From Negativicoccus succinicivorans (GTDB taxonomy: Bacteria > Bacillota > Negativicutes > Veillonellales > Negativicoccaceae), in NCBI RefSeq assembly GCF_014207605.1, contig NZ_JACHHI010000002.1:77005-141004 (forward strand): 64,000 bases of DNA, in the 5' to 3' direction. Positions 55,676 to 64,000 of this stretch are shown piece after piece. The notes under the pieces are model-generated. The model was not told the DNA's origin, did not search any database, and saw nothing but the letters and a program-made list of their open reading frames with translations. Within the stretch, counting starts at the first letter, position 1, and every line of letters starts with the position of its first letter. The position numbers were made by a program, and so were the translations under genes.

Positions 55676-57229
55676 ATGATCGGCAAACAAAAACGAATGT
55701 ACGGCGTCATTCATATCGGCTCGGTAGGGCTGTCACTTTTGATCGTCGATTACGGCGGTCCGGACGATGTCACGATCGTACAGGAAGCGAGACGCGCGGC
55801 GGGTTTCGGCGAAGAAGTTTTCACGCAAGGAGAGCTGTCCTTTACGTCGATCCGGCAAATGGTGAGGATCATCAACGGCTTTCGCCGGATTATGGCGGAT
55901 TATGAAGTCGAAGAAGTCATGGTATATGCGACGGCGGTTTTGCGGGAAGCGAAAAACAGCCGCATGATTTTGGATTTGATTCGCGTGCATACGGGGCTTT
56001 CTGTGGAAATTCTCGATATGCCGCAGGAGATTTTTTATAAGCATTACGCATTGCACTATGAATTAACGCATAATGCCGATGTCGCCGCGGGGACGACACT
56101 GTATGTCGATATTACCTCCAGCGCGGTGGGACTCACGATTTGGCAAAAAGATACCTTGAAATATCAGCAAAACCTTCATATCGGCACGTTGCGCGTGCTG
56201 GAATCGTTCCGCCGCGCCCAGCGTGACAGCTATGATTTTCCAAAAGTTCTGGACGAATTTCTCGGGCGCATTCTGGAACCGATTTGGCCGATGTTGGAGC
56301 AATACGAGATTGATAATGTCGTTCTGTCCGGTCGGGAATCGCGATTGGTCGCTCGGATGATGGGTTTCACTACGCAGCAAGCGATGCGCATCGTTTCACC
56401 GGAGCGCTTTTTCCGCGTGTTTCAGAGTTCGCAGTCGCAAACGTCGACGAGTCTCGAACACGCGTACGGTTTCACCGCCGATGAAACGGAAAAATTATTG
56501 CCGACGCTGCACCTTTACGCGCAGATTTTTACGCATGTGCAGCCGCAACGTCTGCTGATGATGTCGACGACCTTTCTCTACGGCGCGATGCTTTACTACG
56601 GCGCGCGCACGACCGACGAACCGGCTCTTGCTTTTTTGCGCGAGCAGCATCTCGAGCTTGCCAAGACGATGGCGGCGCGCTACGGCGGCAACATCATGCA
56701 TGGGGAAACGGTCGCGGAGTATGTCGTCATTTTGATGAAAGCGCTGCGCTCGGTACACGGTTTGGGCGAACGGGACACGTATCTTTTGCGGATGGCGGTA
56801 TTTCTGCATCAGATCGGGCGTTTCGTCAACTTACGCCAAAACGGCGTGCACACGTACCACATCATCATGGGAACCGATTTATTCGGACTGACCGATCTGG
56901 AGAAAGAGATGGTCGCGGTCGTTGCGTACTACAATTACAAAGGCCGTCCGAGTGATGAAGATAAACCGTTCCGGCAATTGCCCGAATGGGTCAAGATGGT
57001 GATTTTGAAACTCGTCGCCGTATTGCGATTGGCCAAGGCCATGGACAAAGGCGAACAGCATAAGCTTTACAACGTCGAAGCCTTTTTGCGTCGCGGCAGT
57101 TTGGTGATTTATTACGACGCGAAAGCCAATACGAACACCCTTTTGGAAGAATGGACATTTGCCGAAGAAACCAAATTATTTACGGATGTTTTCGGGCTGG
57201 ATGCGAAATTGGAAAGGAGACCCCAATGA
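55676..57229 (+). CDS. Degenerate Ppx/GppA-family protein with HD-like domain
   Basis: 517 aa aligned in layout with the preceding exopolyphosphatase, but the active-site motifs are altered. The first phosphate loop reads VIHIGSVGLSLLIVDYG instead of D-L-G-S-N-S. The second reads YVDITSSAVGLTIW instead of DLGGASTE. The C-terminal region (MAVFLHQIGRFVNLRQNGVHTYHIIM) is HD-like. It probably lacks phosphatase activity and may bind or regulate polyphosphate enzymes. Its stop overlaps the ppk1 start (ATGA), so the two are coupled. Confidence 0.8.
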   Translation: MIGKQKRMYGVIHIGSVGLSLLIVDYGGPDDVTIVQEARRAAGFGEEVFTQGELSFTSIRQMVRIINGFRRIMADYEVEEVMVYATAVLREAKNSRMILDLIRVHTGLSVEILDMPQEIFYKHYALHYELTHNADVAAGTTLYVDITSSAVGLTIWQKDTLKYQQNLHIGTLRVLESFRRAQRDSYDFPKVLDEFLGRILEPIWPMLEQYEIDNVVLSGRESRLVARMMGFTTQQAMRIVSPERFFRVFQSSQSQTSTSLEHAYGFTADETEKLLPTLHLYAQIFTHVQPQRLLMMSTTFLYGAMLYYGARTTDEPALAFLREQHLELAKTMAARYGGNIMHGETVAEYVVILMKALRSVHGLGERDTYLLRMAVFLHQIGRFVNLRQNGVHTYHIIMGTDLFGLTDLEKEMVAVVAYYNYKGRPSDEDKPFRQLPEWVKMVILKLVAVLRLAKAMDKGEQHKLYNVEAFLRRGSLVIYYDAKANTNTLLEEWTFAEETKLFTDVFGLDAKLERRPQ

Positions 57230-59376
57230 TTGACTCTGCACGAACACAAGAGATGCCCGAGTTGGACCACCGTTACTTTTTGAATCGGGAATTGAGCTGG
57301 TTGAGTTTCAACGAACGCGTTTTGGAAGAAGCGGTAGATCCGAACAATCCGCTGCTCGAAAAATTGAAATTTATCGCGATTACGGGTTCCAATTTGGATG
57401 AGTTTTTCATGATCCGCGTGGCGGGGCTCATGCACCAGCGGGCCGGCGGCATCGAGCGGCGCGACAACGCCAATATGACGCCCGCGGAACAGCTGACGGC
57501 GATTTCGCACAAGTGCAAGCAGCATGTGGCGCGGCAGTATCGGTACTTGCATGATGTGTTGGCGGGTCTCTATGAAGAGGGATTGCGTTTGTACACGCCG
57601 GAGGAGCTGACTCCCGACCAGGTGTATTGGCTCGATGAATATTTTGACCGCACGATTTATCCGGTGGTCACGCCGCTGGCCGTCGACGCGAGTCACCCGT
57701 TTCCGTTTTTGATGAGCCGCACGTTGAATTTGGCGGTTCTGCTGCATCCGAACGGCCATCCGAACGATGTCCGTACCGCGATTTTGCCGGTGCCGAGCGT
57801 CTTGCCTCGACTGATTGAAATCCCGGGCGAATACCAAACGGCGAGCGGACGGGAATTCGTCTGGCTGGAGGACGTACTGCGCAAACGCGCGGGCGCGTTT
57901 TTCCAGGGACATACCATTATGGATACCCGCGTCTTTCGCATCACGCGCGATGCCGACCTCGATATCGACGAAGAAGGCGCCGAAGACCTGCTCGATGAAG
58001 TGGAAAAATCGTTAAAACGCCGCCGTCGCGGCGCCGCCGTGCGAATGGAATTTGAAGCGGGTAAAGCAACGCCGTTGCGCGAATTTTTGCGCGATGAATT
58101 GTCGCTCACGGAAGAAGATATCTATGATATCGACGGTAAACTCGATGTCACGCAGTTCTTTTCGCTGGCGGGAATCGCCGGGTTTGATCACCTGCGCTAC
58201 GTGCCGGTGCGTCCGCGCCGTTCGTATTCGGTGCTCACCACCAAAGGCGAAGATCTGTTTGCCAAAATTCGCAATCATGATCTTTTCATTCATGTGCCGT
58301 ACGAGTCTTTCGCGACCGTGGAACAGTTTATCAGCGACGCGGCGAAAGATCCGCACGTGCTCGCGATTAAGCAGACGCTGTATCGCGTCAGTTCGGATTC
58401 CAAAATCGTGCATGCGCTCGCGACGGCCGCCGAAAACGGCAAGCAGGTGACAGTGCTGATGGAAGTCAAAGCGCGCTTTGATGAAGAAAATAATATTTTG
58501 ATGGGGCGGCGTCTGGAACAGGCCGGCGCGCATGTTATTTACGGTTTGAAGGGCGTGAAAACGCACTCGAAATGCACGCTCGTCATTCGTCGCGAACCGG
58601 ACGGGATTCGTCGTTACGTGCATGTCGGCACGGGCAACTATAACGGCAAAACCGCGAAACTGTATACCGACTGCGGTATTTTTACAGCGAGCGATCTCTT
58701 CGGTATCGACGCCAGTAATTTTTTCAACCTCTTGTCTGGGTATTCCGATCCGCCGCAATGGCACAAATTCATCGTGGCGCCGATGGATTTACGCCGCCGC
58801 TCCCTCGAGCTCATCGAACGCGAGATTAACTTTGCCAAAAAAGGGGAACCGGCGCGGATGATCGTGAAGATGAATTCGCTTTTGGATCGCGAAATCATTT
58901 TGAAATTGTACGAAGCTTCCCAGGCCGGGGTGCAGATCGATTGCATCGTACGCGGGATTTGCGTATTGAAACCGGGCATTAAAGGCGTCAGTGAAAACAT
59001 TCGCGTACGAAGCTTGATCGGACGCTTCCTGGAACACAGTCGCGTCTTTTGGTTTGCCAACGGCGGCCGTCCGGAAGTATACATCAGCTCCGCCGACTGG
59101 ATGCCGCGCAACCTGAATGACCGTGTGGAATTGATGGTGCCGATCGAATCGGAAACGCATCGGCAGCGCCTGCGTGAACTGTTGCAAATGCAGTTGGACG
59201 ATAACCAGAAAGCGCATGTGATGCAGCCGGACGGCAGCTACGTCAAAACGATCGCCGCGGAGAATCCGCTGGCGGCGCAACAGAAATTCCAGCAAATCGC
59301 CGAAGAGCGGGATGTTCCGGAAAATCTCACGTTACGGCAGCGCCTGGAGCCTTTTTACGCAGACGAACTCCAATAA
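57226..59376 (+). CDS. ppk1: Polyphosphate kinase 1
   Basis: 716 aa; makes polyphosphate from ATP reversibly. The N-terminal RYFLNRELSWLSFNERVLEEA, GSNLDEFFMIRVAGL, two PLD-like C-terminal domains and the autophosphorylated His in GVKTHSKCTLVIRRE (about His447) are visible. ATPs are held by Arg residues around VHVGTGNYNGKTA. The ATG at 57226 behind GGAAAGGAGA overlaps the previous stop. With two Ppx-like genes beside it, this is a polyphosphate synthesis/turnover locus. Confidence 0.96.
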   Translation: MIDSARTQEMPELDHRYFLNRELSWLSFNERVLEEAVDPNNPLLEKLKFIAITGSNLDEFFMIRVAGLMHQRAGGIERRDNANMTPAEQLTAISHKCKQHVARQYRYLHDVLAGLYEEGLRLYTPEELTPDQVYWLDEYFDRTIYPVVTPLAVDASHPFPFLMSRTLNLAVLLHPNGHPNDVRTAILPVPSVLPRLIEIPGEYQTASGREFVWLEDVLRKRAGAFFQGHTIMDTRVFRITRDADLDIDEEGAEDLLDEVEKSLKRRRRGAAVRMEFEAGKATPLREFLRDELSLTEEDIYDIDGKLDVTQFFSLAGIAGFDHLRYVPVRPRRSYSVLTTKGEDLFAKIRNHDLFIHVPYESFATVEQFISDAAKDPHVLAIKQTLYRVSSDSKIVHALATAAENGKQVTVLMEVKARFDEENNILMGRRLEQAGAHVIYGLKGVKTHSKCTLVIRREPDGIRRYVHVGTGNYNGKTAKLYTDCGIFTASDLFGIDASNFFNLLSGYSDPPQWHKFIVAPMDLRRRSLELIEREINFAKKGEPARMIVKMNSLLDREIILKLYEASQAGVQIDCIVRGICVLKPGIKGVSENIRVRSLIGRFLEHSRVFWFANGGRPEVYISSADWMPRNLNDRVELMVPIESETHRQRLRELLQMQLDDNQKAHVMQPDGSYVKTIAAENPLAAQQKFQQIAEERDVPENLTLRQRLEPFYADELQ

Positions 59377-59527
59377 ACACAAAAACCGCGAAAACGGCAT
59401 GCCGAAGTATGTCGAAATGTGGTAAAGTGGTGAAAAAGACTGTAAAAAATGTCTTTACAAATGATGTATTCCCAAAAAAATCGAGAAAAATTCATCAGAA
59501 ATGTTGTTGTAATTAAATTCTAATAAT

Positions 59528-59626
59528 AGCCCGTGCATTTTCCCTATTGACAATCCATATTAATGTCCTCTTTGAGAGGACATTCCGGGAGTCCTTGCTA
59601 TGGGGGAATCACGGGCTCTGTTTTTG
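59528..59626 (+). ncRNA. Structured non-coding element, unknown class
   Basis: AGCCCGTG (59528-59535) pairs with CACGGGCT (59610-59617). The stem continues with ATTTTCCC/GGGGGAAT after one bulged C. An internal hairpin ATGTCCTCT/AGAGGACAT (59563-59571/59575-59583) sits above an 18/18-nt internal loop. A T-rich tract follows. It lies upstream of, and separate from, the next gene's promoter. It could be a small RNA, a complex terminator of the ppk1 unit or a binding site. The rest of this roughly 390-bp gap is AT-rich with no gene. Confidence 0.5.
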
Positions 59627-59713
59627 TCTGTTCCCATAAACGGAAATGACTGTTTTAAAATTAGAAAAAAGGTCGATCAAGCCCTAATTTCTCATATTGT
59701 AAACCTCTAGCTT

Positions 59714-59742
59714 TTGACAGAAGTGTCCACGCGTGGTAGAAT
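59714..59742 (+). promoter_or_regulatory. Promoter of the G5/3D protein gene
   Basis: TTGACA (59714-59719), 17 bp, TAGAAT (59737-59742), leaving a leader of only about 15 nt. Confidence 0.75.
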
Positions 59743-59763
59743 TCCCGTGTTGGAGGTTACTGT

Positions 59764-60741
59764 ATGAGGACAAATTGGAAGAAATGGGGGACCCATCCGG
59801 TCCTTTTGCTCTGCGTCTTCGTCATTATGGTAGTGTCGCTGGTCGGCTTTTCAATGCAGCCGCGGACGCTTACCGTTATCGTTGACGGCAGACAGCAGAC
59901 AATTCGCACAGCAGCGCAATCCACAGCAGGCATTATGCGTGATGCACACATCGTGTTAAATGAATATGACAAAGTGGATCTGAATACGGAGAAACTCGCT
60001 GACGGTTCCGTATTAACTGTGCGTCGTGCCGTTCCGATCACCATTCGGGAAGGCGCGGAGATGAAAGCAACGATGTCGGCAGGCAAGACCGCTGCGCAGG
60101 CGATCACCGAAGCGGGTTATGACCCGGGGGAATATGTGACGCTGATCCCGGCGGATACTCCGGTCAAGGCCGGCATGGAAATTCCGGTCGGTAAGTACAC
60201 GACTTCGGAAATGACAGTGGAAGAGGCAGTTCCTTTCAAAGTCGTTCGCGAACCGAATGACCGCATGTTCGCCGGCGCGGAAAATGTGACGCAGGCGGGT
60301 GTGAACGGGAAACAGAAAACCAAGTACCGTGTGCTTACGGTAGCCGGTCGTGAAGTCGGCCGCATACCCTTGGAATCGCAACCGTTGCAGCCGGCAGTGG
60401 ACCAGGTAGTGCAAGTCGGCACACGTGATATCGTCAATACCAGTCGCGGTGATATCCGATTCACGAAAGTGATCAATATGGAAGCGACAGCGTATCATCC
60501 GATGGACGGCGACGGCCGCGGGATTACCGCGAGCGGCATGAAAGCCGGTTACGGCGTGGTGGCGGTCGATCCGGATGTGATTCCGATGGGCACGCGCGTG
60601 TTTGTACCGGGTTACGGCGAAGCGATCGCTGCGGATACCGGCGGCGCGATTGTCGGCAATCGGATTGATTTATGCATGGAATCGTACGACGAATGTTACC
60701 AATACGGACGTCGTAACGTAGAAGTTTACGTACTGGATTAA
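59764..60741 (+). CDS. YabE-like DUF348/G5/3D-domain cell-wall protein
   Basis: 325 aa. One N-terminal membrane anchor (about 13-31) is followed by two DUF348 (ubiquitin-like) repeats (about 35-150), a G5 domain (about 150-230; PFKVVREPNDRM) and a C-terminal 3D domain (INMEATAYHPMDGDG, GVVAVDPDVIPMGTRVFVPG, AADTGGAIVGNRIDLCM). The three conserved Asp of the 3D domain are present, so it is a likely peptidoglycan lytic transglycosylase of the MltA/YabE type. GGAGG precedes the ATG. Confidence 0.92.
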   Translation: MRTNWKKWGTHPVLLLCVFVIMVVSLVGFSMQPRTLTVIVDGRQQTIRTAAQSTAGIMRDAHIVLNEYDKVDLNTEKLADGSVLTVRRAVPITIREGAEMKATMSAGKTAAQAITEAGYDPGEYVTLIPADTPVKAGMEIPVGKYTTSEMTVEEAVPFKVVREPNDRMFAGAENVTQAGVNGKQKTKYRVLTVAGREVGRIPLESQPLQPAVDQVVQVGTRDIVNTSRGDIRFTKVINMEATAYHPMDGDGRGITASGMKAGYGVVAVDPDVIPMGTRVFVPGYGEAIAADTGGAIVGNRIDLCMESYDECYQYGRRNVEVYVLD

Positions 60742-60767
60742 AAAACGCCCCACGGGGCGTTTTTTTG
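60740..60767 (+). terminator. Intrinsic terminator
   Basis: AAAAACGCCC, CAC loop, GGGGCGTTTTTTT. Confidence 0.9.
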
Positions 60768-60822
60768 TACGGGAAATAAAATGGCGATCGGTGGGCGAGA
60801 CGAGTAGCGTGATGCGCGGGTA

Positions 60823-60831
60823 TGCTATAAT
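60823..60831 (+). promoter_or_regulatory. Extended -10 promoter of lspA-rluD-pyrR
   Basis: TGCTATAAT, identical to the SCIFF promoter element; no clear -35. Confidence 0.55.
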
Positions 60832-60867
60832 AAGCTATTGAAATGTAAATGAAGGAGTTATGCTTGA

Positions 60868-61302
60868 ATGACTTTTTGGGTAGCGTTGGTCGTGATTGTG
60901 CTCGACCAGTTGACGAAATATTATGTGCGCGCGACGATGGAGATCGGGGAAAGTATTCCCGTCATTCCGAATATGTGGCATTGGACGTATATAGAAAACC
61001 ACGGTGCGGCCTTCGGCATTTTGGCGCATCAGCAATGGTTTTTTCTGTTGGTGGTGGCGATTTTATTCGCGCTTTTCTTTTGGTATCGGGAACGCATTCC
61101 GCGGGAACCGAAATATTTTTCCATCGCGGTCGGCATGCTGCTGGGGGGCGCGCTCGGCAATGCTTGGGATCGGTTCTATCAGGGCAGCGTGACGGACTTT
61201 TTCGACTTGCGCGTGTGGCCGATTTTCAATGTGGCGGATATCGCGATTTGCGTCGCGGTGGTTTGCTTTTGCCTGTTCTTTTGGCGGCGAGGTAACGCGT
61301 GA
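60868..61302 (+). CDS. lspA: Lipoprotein signal peptidase (signal peptidase II)
   Basis: 144 aa with four membrane segments. Conserved LDQLTKYYVR, ENHGAAFGIL, GALGNAWDRF (catalytic Asp101) and PIFNVADIAI (catalytic Asp124) are visible. It cleaves prolipoproteins, of which this window encodes several (TAXI, haem, Met and Zn binding proteins). GAAGGAG stands upstream. The stop overlaps the rluD start. Confidence 0.96.
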   Translation: MTFWVALVVIVLDQLTKYYVRATMEIGESIPVIPNMWHWTYIENHGAAFGILAHQQWFFLLVVAILFALFFWYRERIPREPKYFSIAVGMLLGGALGNAWDRFYQGSVTDFFDLRVWPIFNVADIAICVAVVCFCLFFWRRGNA

Positions 61303-62210
61303 TGTATGAATGGGTAACAGATGCGGCGGCGGAAAAAACGCGTCTGGATGTATGGTTGGCGATGGTGCTCGATGTATCACGATCCGCGGCGCAAAAATTG
61401 TGCAAGGCGGGCGCGGTAACGGTGGAAGGCGCGCCGGCCAAAGCGAATACCGTTTTGCGCGCGGGCATGTTCGTGACGGCGGAGTATACGCCGAAATTGG
61501 AAGCGTTGCCGGAGCCGCAAGATATTCCGCTGGATGTGCGTTACGAAGATGAGGATGTCGTGGTGATCAATAAGGCGCGCGGCATGGTGGTGCATCCGTC
61601 GCCGGGACACGCGGACGGGACGCTGGTCAACGCGCTGCTCTTTTACACCAAAGGGCATCTGGCGGAAATGAGTGATCCGATCCGACCGGGCATTGTGCAT
61701 CGTTTGGATCGGGATACGTCCGGACTGTTGGTGGCGGCGAAAACGCCGCGGGGGCGCGACAGCCTGCAGGCGCAAATCCGCGCGCACTCGGCGGGACGAA
61801 TTTACTACGCGCTGGTGCACGGTAATCCGTCGAACGAGCGCGGCATCATCAAGCTGTCGCTCGGACGGGACGCGCGTGACCGGTTGCGTCAGGCGGTGCT
61901 GCCTGACGGACGTGACGCGACGACGCATTTTACGGTGGTTGAACGCATGCCGCATTACGCGTTGCTGCGTTTGGCGCTTGAAACGGGACGAACGCATCAA
62001 ATTCGCGTGCATTTATCTTATATCGGGTATCCGATTGTGCAGGATCCGCTCTACGGACGCAAGCGCGATCGGTTCCCGATTGAAGGACAGGCGTTGCACG
62101 CCGCCGAACTTTCATTTGACCGACCGGCGGACGGCGAACGGATCACCGTGACCGCGCCGTGGCCGGAAGATTTTGCCGCGTGCCTGACGAAGGCCCGGGA
62201 GGAAGCGTAA
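61302..62210 (+). CDS. rluD: RluD-family 23S rRNA pseudouridine synthase
   Basis: 302 aa: N-terminal S4 domain (RLDVWLAMVLDVSRSAAQKLCKAGAV), then the catalytic domain with IVHRLDRDTSGLLVAAKT (catalytic Asp in RLDRDTSG), GRIYYALVHG and ETGRTHQIRVHLSYIGYPI. It follows lspA with overlapping stop and start (TGATG); a GTG one codon earlier is possible. The lspA-rluD-pyrR order is common in Firmicutes. Confidence 0.94.
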   Translation: MYEWVTDAAAEKTRLDVWLAMVLDVSRSAAQKLCKAGAVTVEGAPAKANTVLRAGMFVTAEYTPKLEALPEPQDIPLDVRYEDEDVVVINKARGMVVHPSPGHADGTLVNALLFYTKGHLAEMSDPIRPGIVHRLDRDTSGLLVAAKTPRGRDSLQAQIRAHSAGRIYYALVHGNPSNERGIIKLSLGRDARDRLRQAVLPDGRDATTHFTVVERMPHYALLRLALETGRTHQIRVHLSYIGYPIVQDPLYGRKRDRFPIEGQALHAAELSFDRPADGERITVTAPWPEDFAACLTKAREEA

Positions 62211-62743
62211 TGTGGAAAAATAAAACCTTACTGCTTGATGCCGAAGCGATCCGACGTGTCGTGCGGCGCATCGGACATGAATGTTTGGAACGTAACCGCG
62301 GTTTGGAAGACGCCGTGTTTATCGGCATCGAAACGCGCGGGGAGCCGCTGGCCGAACGCCTGGCGCGTCAGGTGGACGCGATCGAAGGGGTGAAGGTCGA
62401 GGTTTACGCGTTGGACGTGACGGCCTTTCGCGATGATGAAAAAGCCGCTCCGGCGCAAAGCAATTTGCCGGCGATTGATGTGGACGGCAAACTCGTGTTG
62501 CTGGTGGACGACGTGCTCTACACGGGGCGGACGGTGCGCAGCGCGCTGAACGCCATCATGGCCATGGGGCGGCCGCGCGCCATTCAGCTGGCGGTATTGG
62601 TGGATCGCGGGCATCGGGAACTCCCGATTCGCGCGGATTACGTCGGCAAAAACGTGCCGACCGCCGAGCGGGAAGATGTGGCGGTCGAATTGTTGGAAAT
62701 CGACGGCAACGATCGCGTTTGGCTGCGCGAAAAAGCGGAATAA
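62210..62743 (+). CDS. pyrR: PyrR, pyrimidine regulator/uracil phosphoribosyltransferase
   Basis: 177 aa from ATG 62210, overlapping the rluD stop by one base; the longer reading starts inside rluD. The PRPP-binding loop VLLVDDVLYTGRTVRSA is intact and the N-terminal FIGIETRGEPLA is conserved. PyrR binds pyr mRNA and also makes UMP from uracil. No pyr biosynthesis genes follow in this window, and a terminator ends the unit. Confidence 0.95.
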   Translation: MWKNKTLLLDAEAIRRVVRRIGHECLERNRGLEDAVFIGIETRGEPLAERLARQVDAIEGVKVEVYALDVTAFRDDEKAAPAQSNLPAIDVDGKLVLLVDDVLYTGRTVRSALNAIMAMGRPRAIQLAVLVDRGHRELPIRADYVGKNVPTAEREDVAVELLEIDGNDRVWLREKAE

Positions 62744-62771
62744 AAAAAGAACCGGCAACGGTTCTTTTTTT
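62742..62771. terminator. Bidirectional terminator
   Basis: AAAAAAAGAACCG, short loop, CGGTTCTTTTTTT. Shared by pyrR (+) and the permease gene (-). Confidence 0.9.
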
Positions 62772-62789
62772 GTGGCGTAAATGGCTGAC

Positions 62790-63908
62790 TTAACGATAGC
62801 CGAGCAGCAGCGCGAGCAGTAATCCCAGCAAGAGGAAGTACGCGTTGTTGCGGATGAAATTCGGCCAAAATGCGGGCGGATACGTTTCTTTTTCGCGCTT
62901 GTAAAGTCGAAAAACGATGAGGCTCGCGAGACTGGCGACGGGGCTGCCCCAAGCGCCCAGGTTCACACCGAGTAAAAGAAAACGCGGCGGCGCGCCGAAC
63001 GGTTCGAGTAAAATCGCGGTCGGCACATCGCTGATGCATTGGCTCAAGAGAAACGCGGTGGTAAATGGCCACCGCGCCACCAACGGCACGATGTAGGCGG
63101 CGAGCCAATCCATGCGGACGGCGTTGCCGGCGACGATGAAGAAAGCGCACAGCGTGAGTAGCAGACCGTAATCCACGTGACGATGCGTATGCGGATAGAC
63201 GAGGTACGTCAAAATAAAGAGCACGCCCGCCGTAGGATACAGCGGCAAGACGTTGCCGATCGCGAGCAGGGCGACGATCAATGCGCCGAGATAGAGCGCG
63301 ATGTTGCGCTTGGATTGCGCCGATAACGGTTTGAATTCCTGAATGGTAATCGGTGTATGCGGCAAGTGCGTGCTGACGCGTCGGTACATGAGCAATGCGG
63401 CGAGCAACGCGAACGGACCCGTCGTTTTGACAATCTCCAGCGCGGTCAGCTGGGTCGCGGAAAATAAAAACATATTTTGCGGATTGCCGATCGGCGTCAA
63501 CATGCTGCCGCAGTTGGCGGCGAGACCGACGAGCACCGCGACGAACGCGCCGTATTGCATCAGCCCAGCGCCGCGTAAGGTGCGCATCGCGAGCGGTAAA
63601 GTGATGAAGATCGCGACATCATTCGTGACGAAAGTGGCCATGGCGAAAGCGAAAAACAGCAGCGCGAGCACCACGTGATGGGCTTTGTCGCCAACCTGCA
63701 ACAAACGACGGGCGAGCCAGCGGAAAAAATGGTTGCGGCGCAAACCGGCGATGACCATCATCAGGAGCCACATGGATACCAGCGTGCGGCCGTTAAAGTA
63801 CGACAGATACATCGCATCGGGCGTCACGATGAGCATCGACAAAAAAGCGACGACGGACGCGATGATGAGCATTTTATCGTGAATGAAAGTCGTCCATAGT
63901 TCCTTCAT
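62790..63908 (-). CDS. ArsB/NhaD-superfamily (SLC13-like) anion permease
   Basis: 372 aa with about 10-11 membrane segments. The two re-entrant hairpin motifs of the ion-transporter superfamily are visible: FVTNDVAIFITLPL with NCGSMLTPIGNPQN, and SQCISDVPTAILLEP with LGVNLGAWGSPVASLAS. Substrates in the superfamily include dicarboxylates, arsenite and Na+/H+; none can be chosen. Its ATG overlaps the stop of the upstream gene that continues beyond the window. Confidence 0.85.
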   Translation of the reverse strand: MKELWTTFIHDKMLIIASVVAFLSMLIVTPDAMYLSYFNGRTLVSMWLLMMVIAGLRRNHFFRWLARRLLQVGDKAHHVVLALLFFAFAMATFVTNDVAIFITLPLAMRTLRGAGLMQYGAFVAVLVGLAANCGSMLTPIGNPQNMFLFSATQLTALEIVKTTGPFALLAALLMYRRVSTHLPHTPITIQEFKPLSAQSKRNIALYLGALIVALLAIGNVLPLYPTAGVLFILTYLVYPHTHRHVDYGLLLTLCAFFIVAGNAVRMDWLAAYIVPLVARWPFTTAFLLSQCISDVPTAILLEPFGAPPRFLLLGVNLGAWGSPVASLASLIVFRLYKREKETYPPAFWPNFIRNNAYFLLLGLLLALLLGYR

Positions 63909-64000
63909 TGCAGTTCCTTAGTCGGTGTCACGGGGCGGCGATAAAAACGCGCGCCGCCCGCGCGGTATTCCGGGTTGGCGCAGCAAAGCGCCGCCAAGTC
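63905..64000 (-). CDS. Unidentified protein, C-terminal fragment
   Basis: Open on the minus strand from the window edge to TGA at 63905, which overlaps the permease start (ATGA). The visible tail reads LAALCCANPEYRAGGARFYR and a Pro/Thr-rich end. The overlap shows it is the upstream gene of the permease operon. Too little is visible to name it. Confidence 0.6.
   Translation of the reverse strand, partial: DLAALCCANPEYRAGGARFYRRPVTPTKELQ

Noticed and set aside
59528-59760. c-di-AMP (ydaO) riboswitch upstream of the 3D-domain protein
   Set aside because: Such genes are often under ydaO control, but the element lacks the recognisable core motifs and ends before a separate, strong promoter that gives a very short leader.

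Overview
The window looks like chromosome from a diderm Firmicute of the class Negativicutes (Veillonella/Megasphaera/Dialister-like lineage; the genus cannot be fixed from sequence alone). Firmicute traits are T-box leaders, a DinR-type LexA box, a BirA-type operator, strong sigma-A promoters and a SCIFF peptide with its maturase. Outer-membrane traits are an OstA/LptD-like barrel protein, a secretin and a TonB-dependent receptor. The DNA is GC-rich and gene-dense, and almost every transcription unit ends in a clear intrinsic terminator.

Layout. 1-4.6 kb: end of a malic enzyme gene, then a four-gene HlyD/ABC exporter operon. 4.6-7.5 kb: two tRNA genes (Gly, Pro), a small membrane protein, and the SCIFF peptide with its radical SAM maturase. 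7.5-14.7 kb: envelope genes (two secreted proteins, OstA-like protein, GspC/PilP-like protein, secretin) and an ABC-F ATPase. 14.7-18.2 kb: four consecutive T-box riboswitches before a class III aminotransferase and a YkvI-like transporter. 18.2-25.1 kb: biotin synthase, a MocR regulator and an SbcCD/YhaO-YhaN-like nuclease pair. 25.2-31.1 kb: glycosyltransferase, argG-argH, a LexA-boxed ComK-like gene, a sugar-nucleotide epimerase and an orphan sigma factor. 31.3-34.9 kb: a TRAP-TAXI uptake operon behind a structured leader. 35.1-35.7 kb: tRNA-Thr followed by five degenerate copies of its 3' part, each with its own terminator. 35.9-41.0 kb: haem acquisition and anaerobic haem breakdown. 41.2-43.9 kb: a DUF3310 gene and two orphan ABC binding lipoproteins (Met, Zn). 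44.0-52.3 kb: rpoB-rpoC with their own promoter. 52.6-59.4 kb: small phage-like genes, an SDR enzyme, two Ppx/GppA-family genes and polyphosphate kinase. 59.4-64 kb: a structured non-coding element, a G5/3D-domain wall protein, lspA-rluD-pyrR and an anion permease.

The two most unusual features are repeat arrays built from RNA regulatory parts. One is the fourfold tandem T-box (about 233-bp period), whose specifiers all read as UAC (Tyr). The other is the tRNA-Thr-derived tail array (about 100-bp period). Further items of interest are a LexA operator on a ComK-like gene, an attenuator-like hairpin between the SCIFF precursor and its maturase, an unidentified structured leader before the TRAP operon, and a Ppx/GppA paralogue without the family's active-site motifs.
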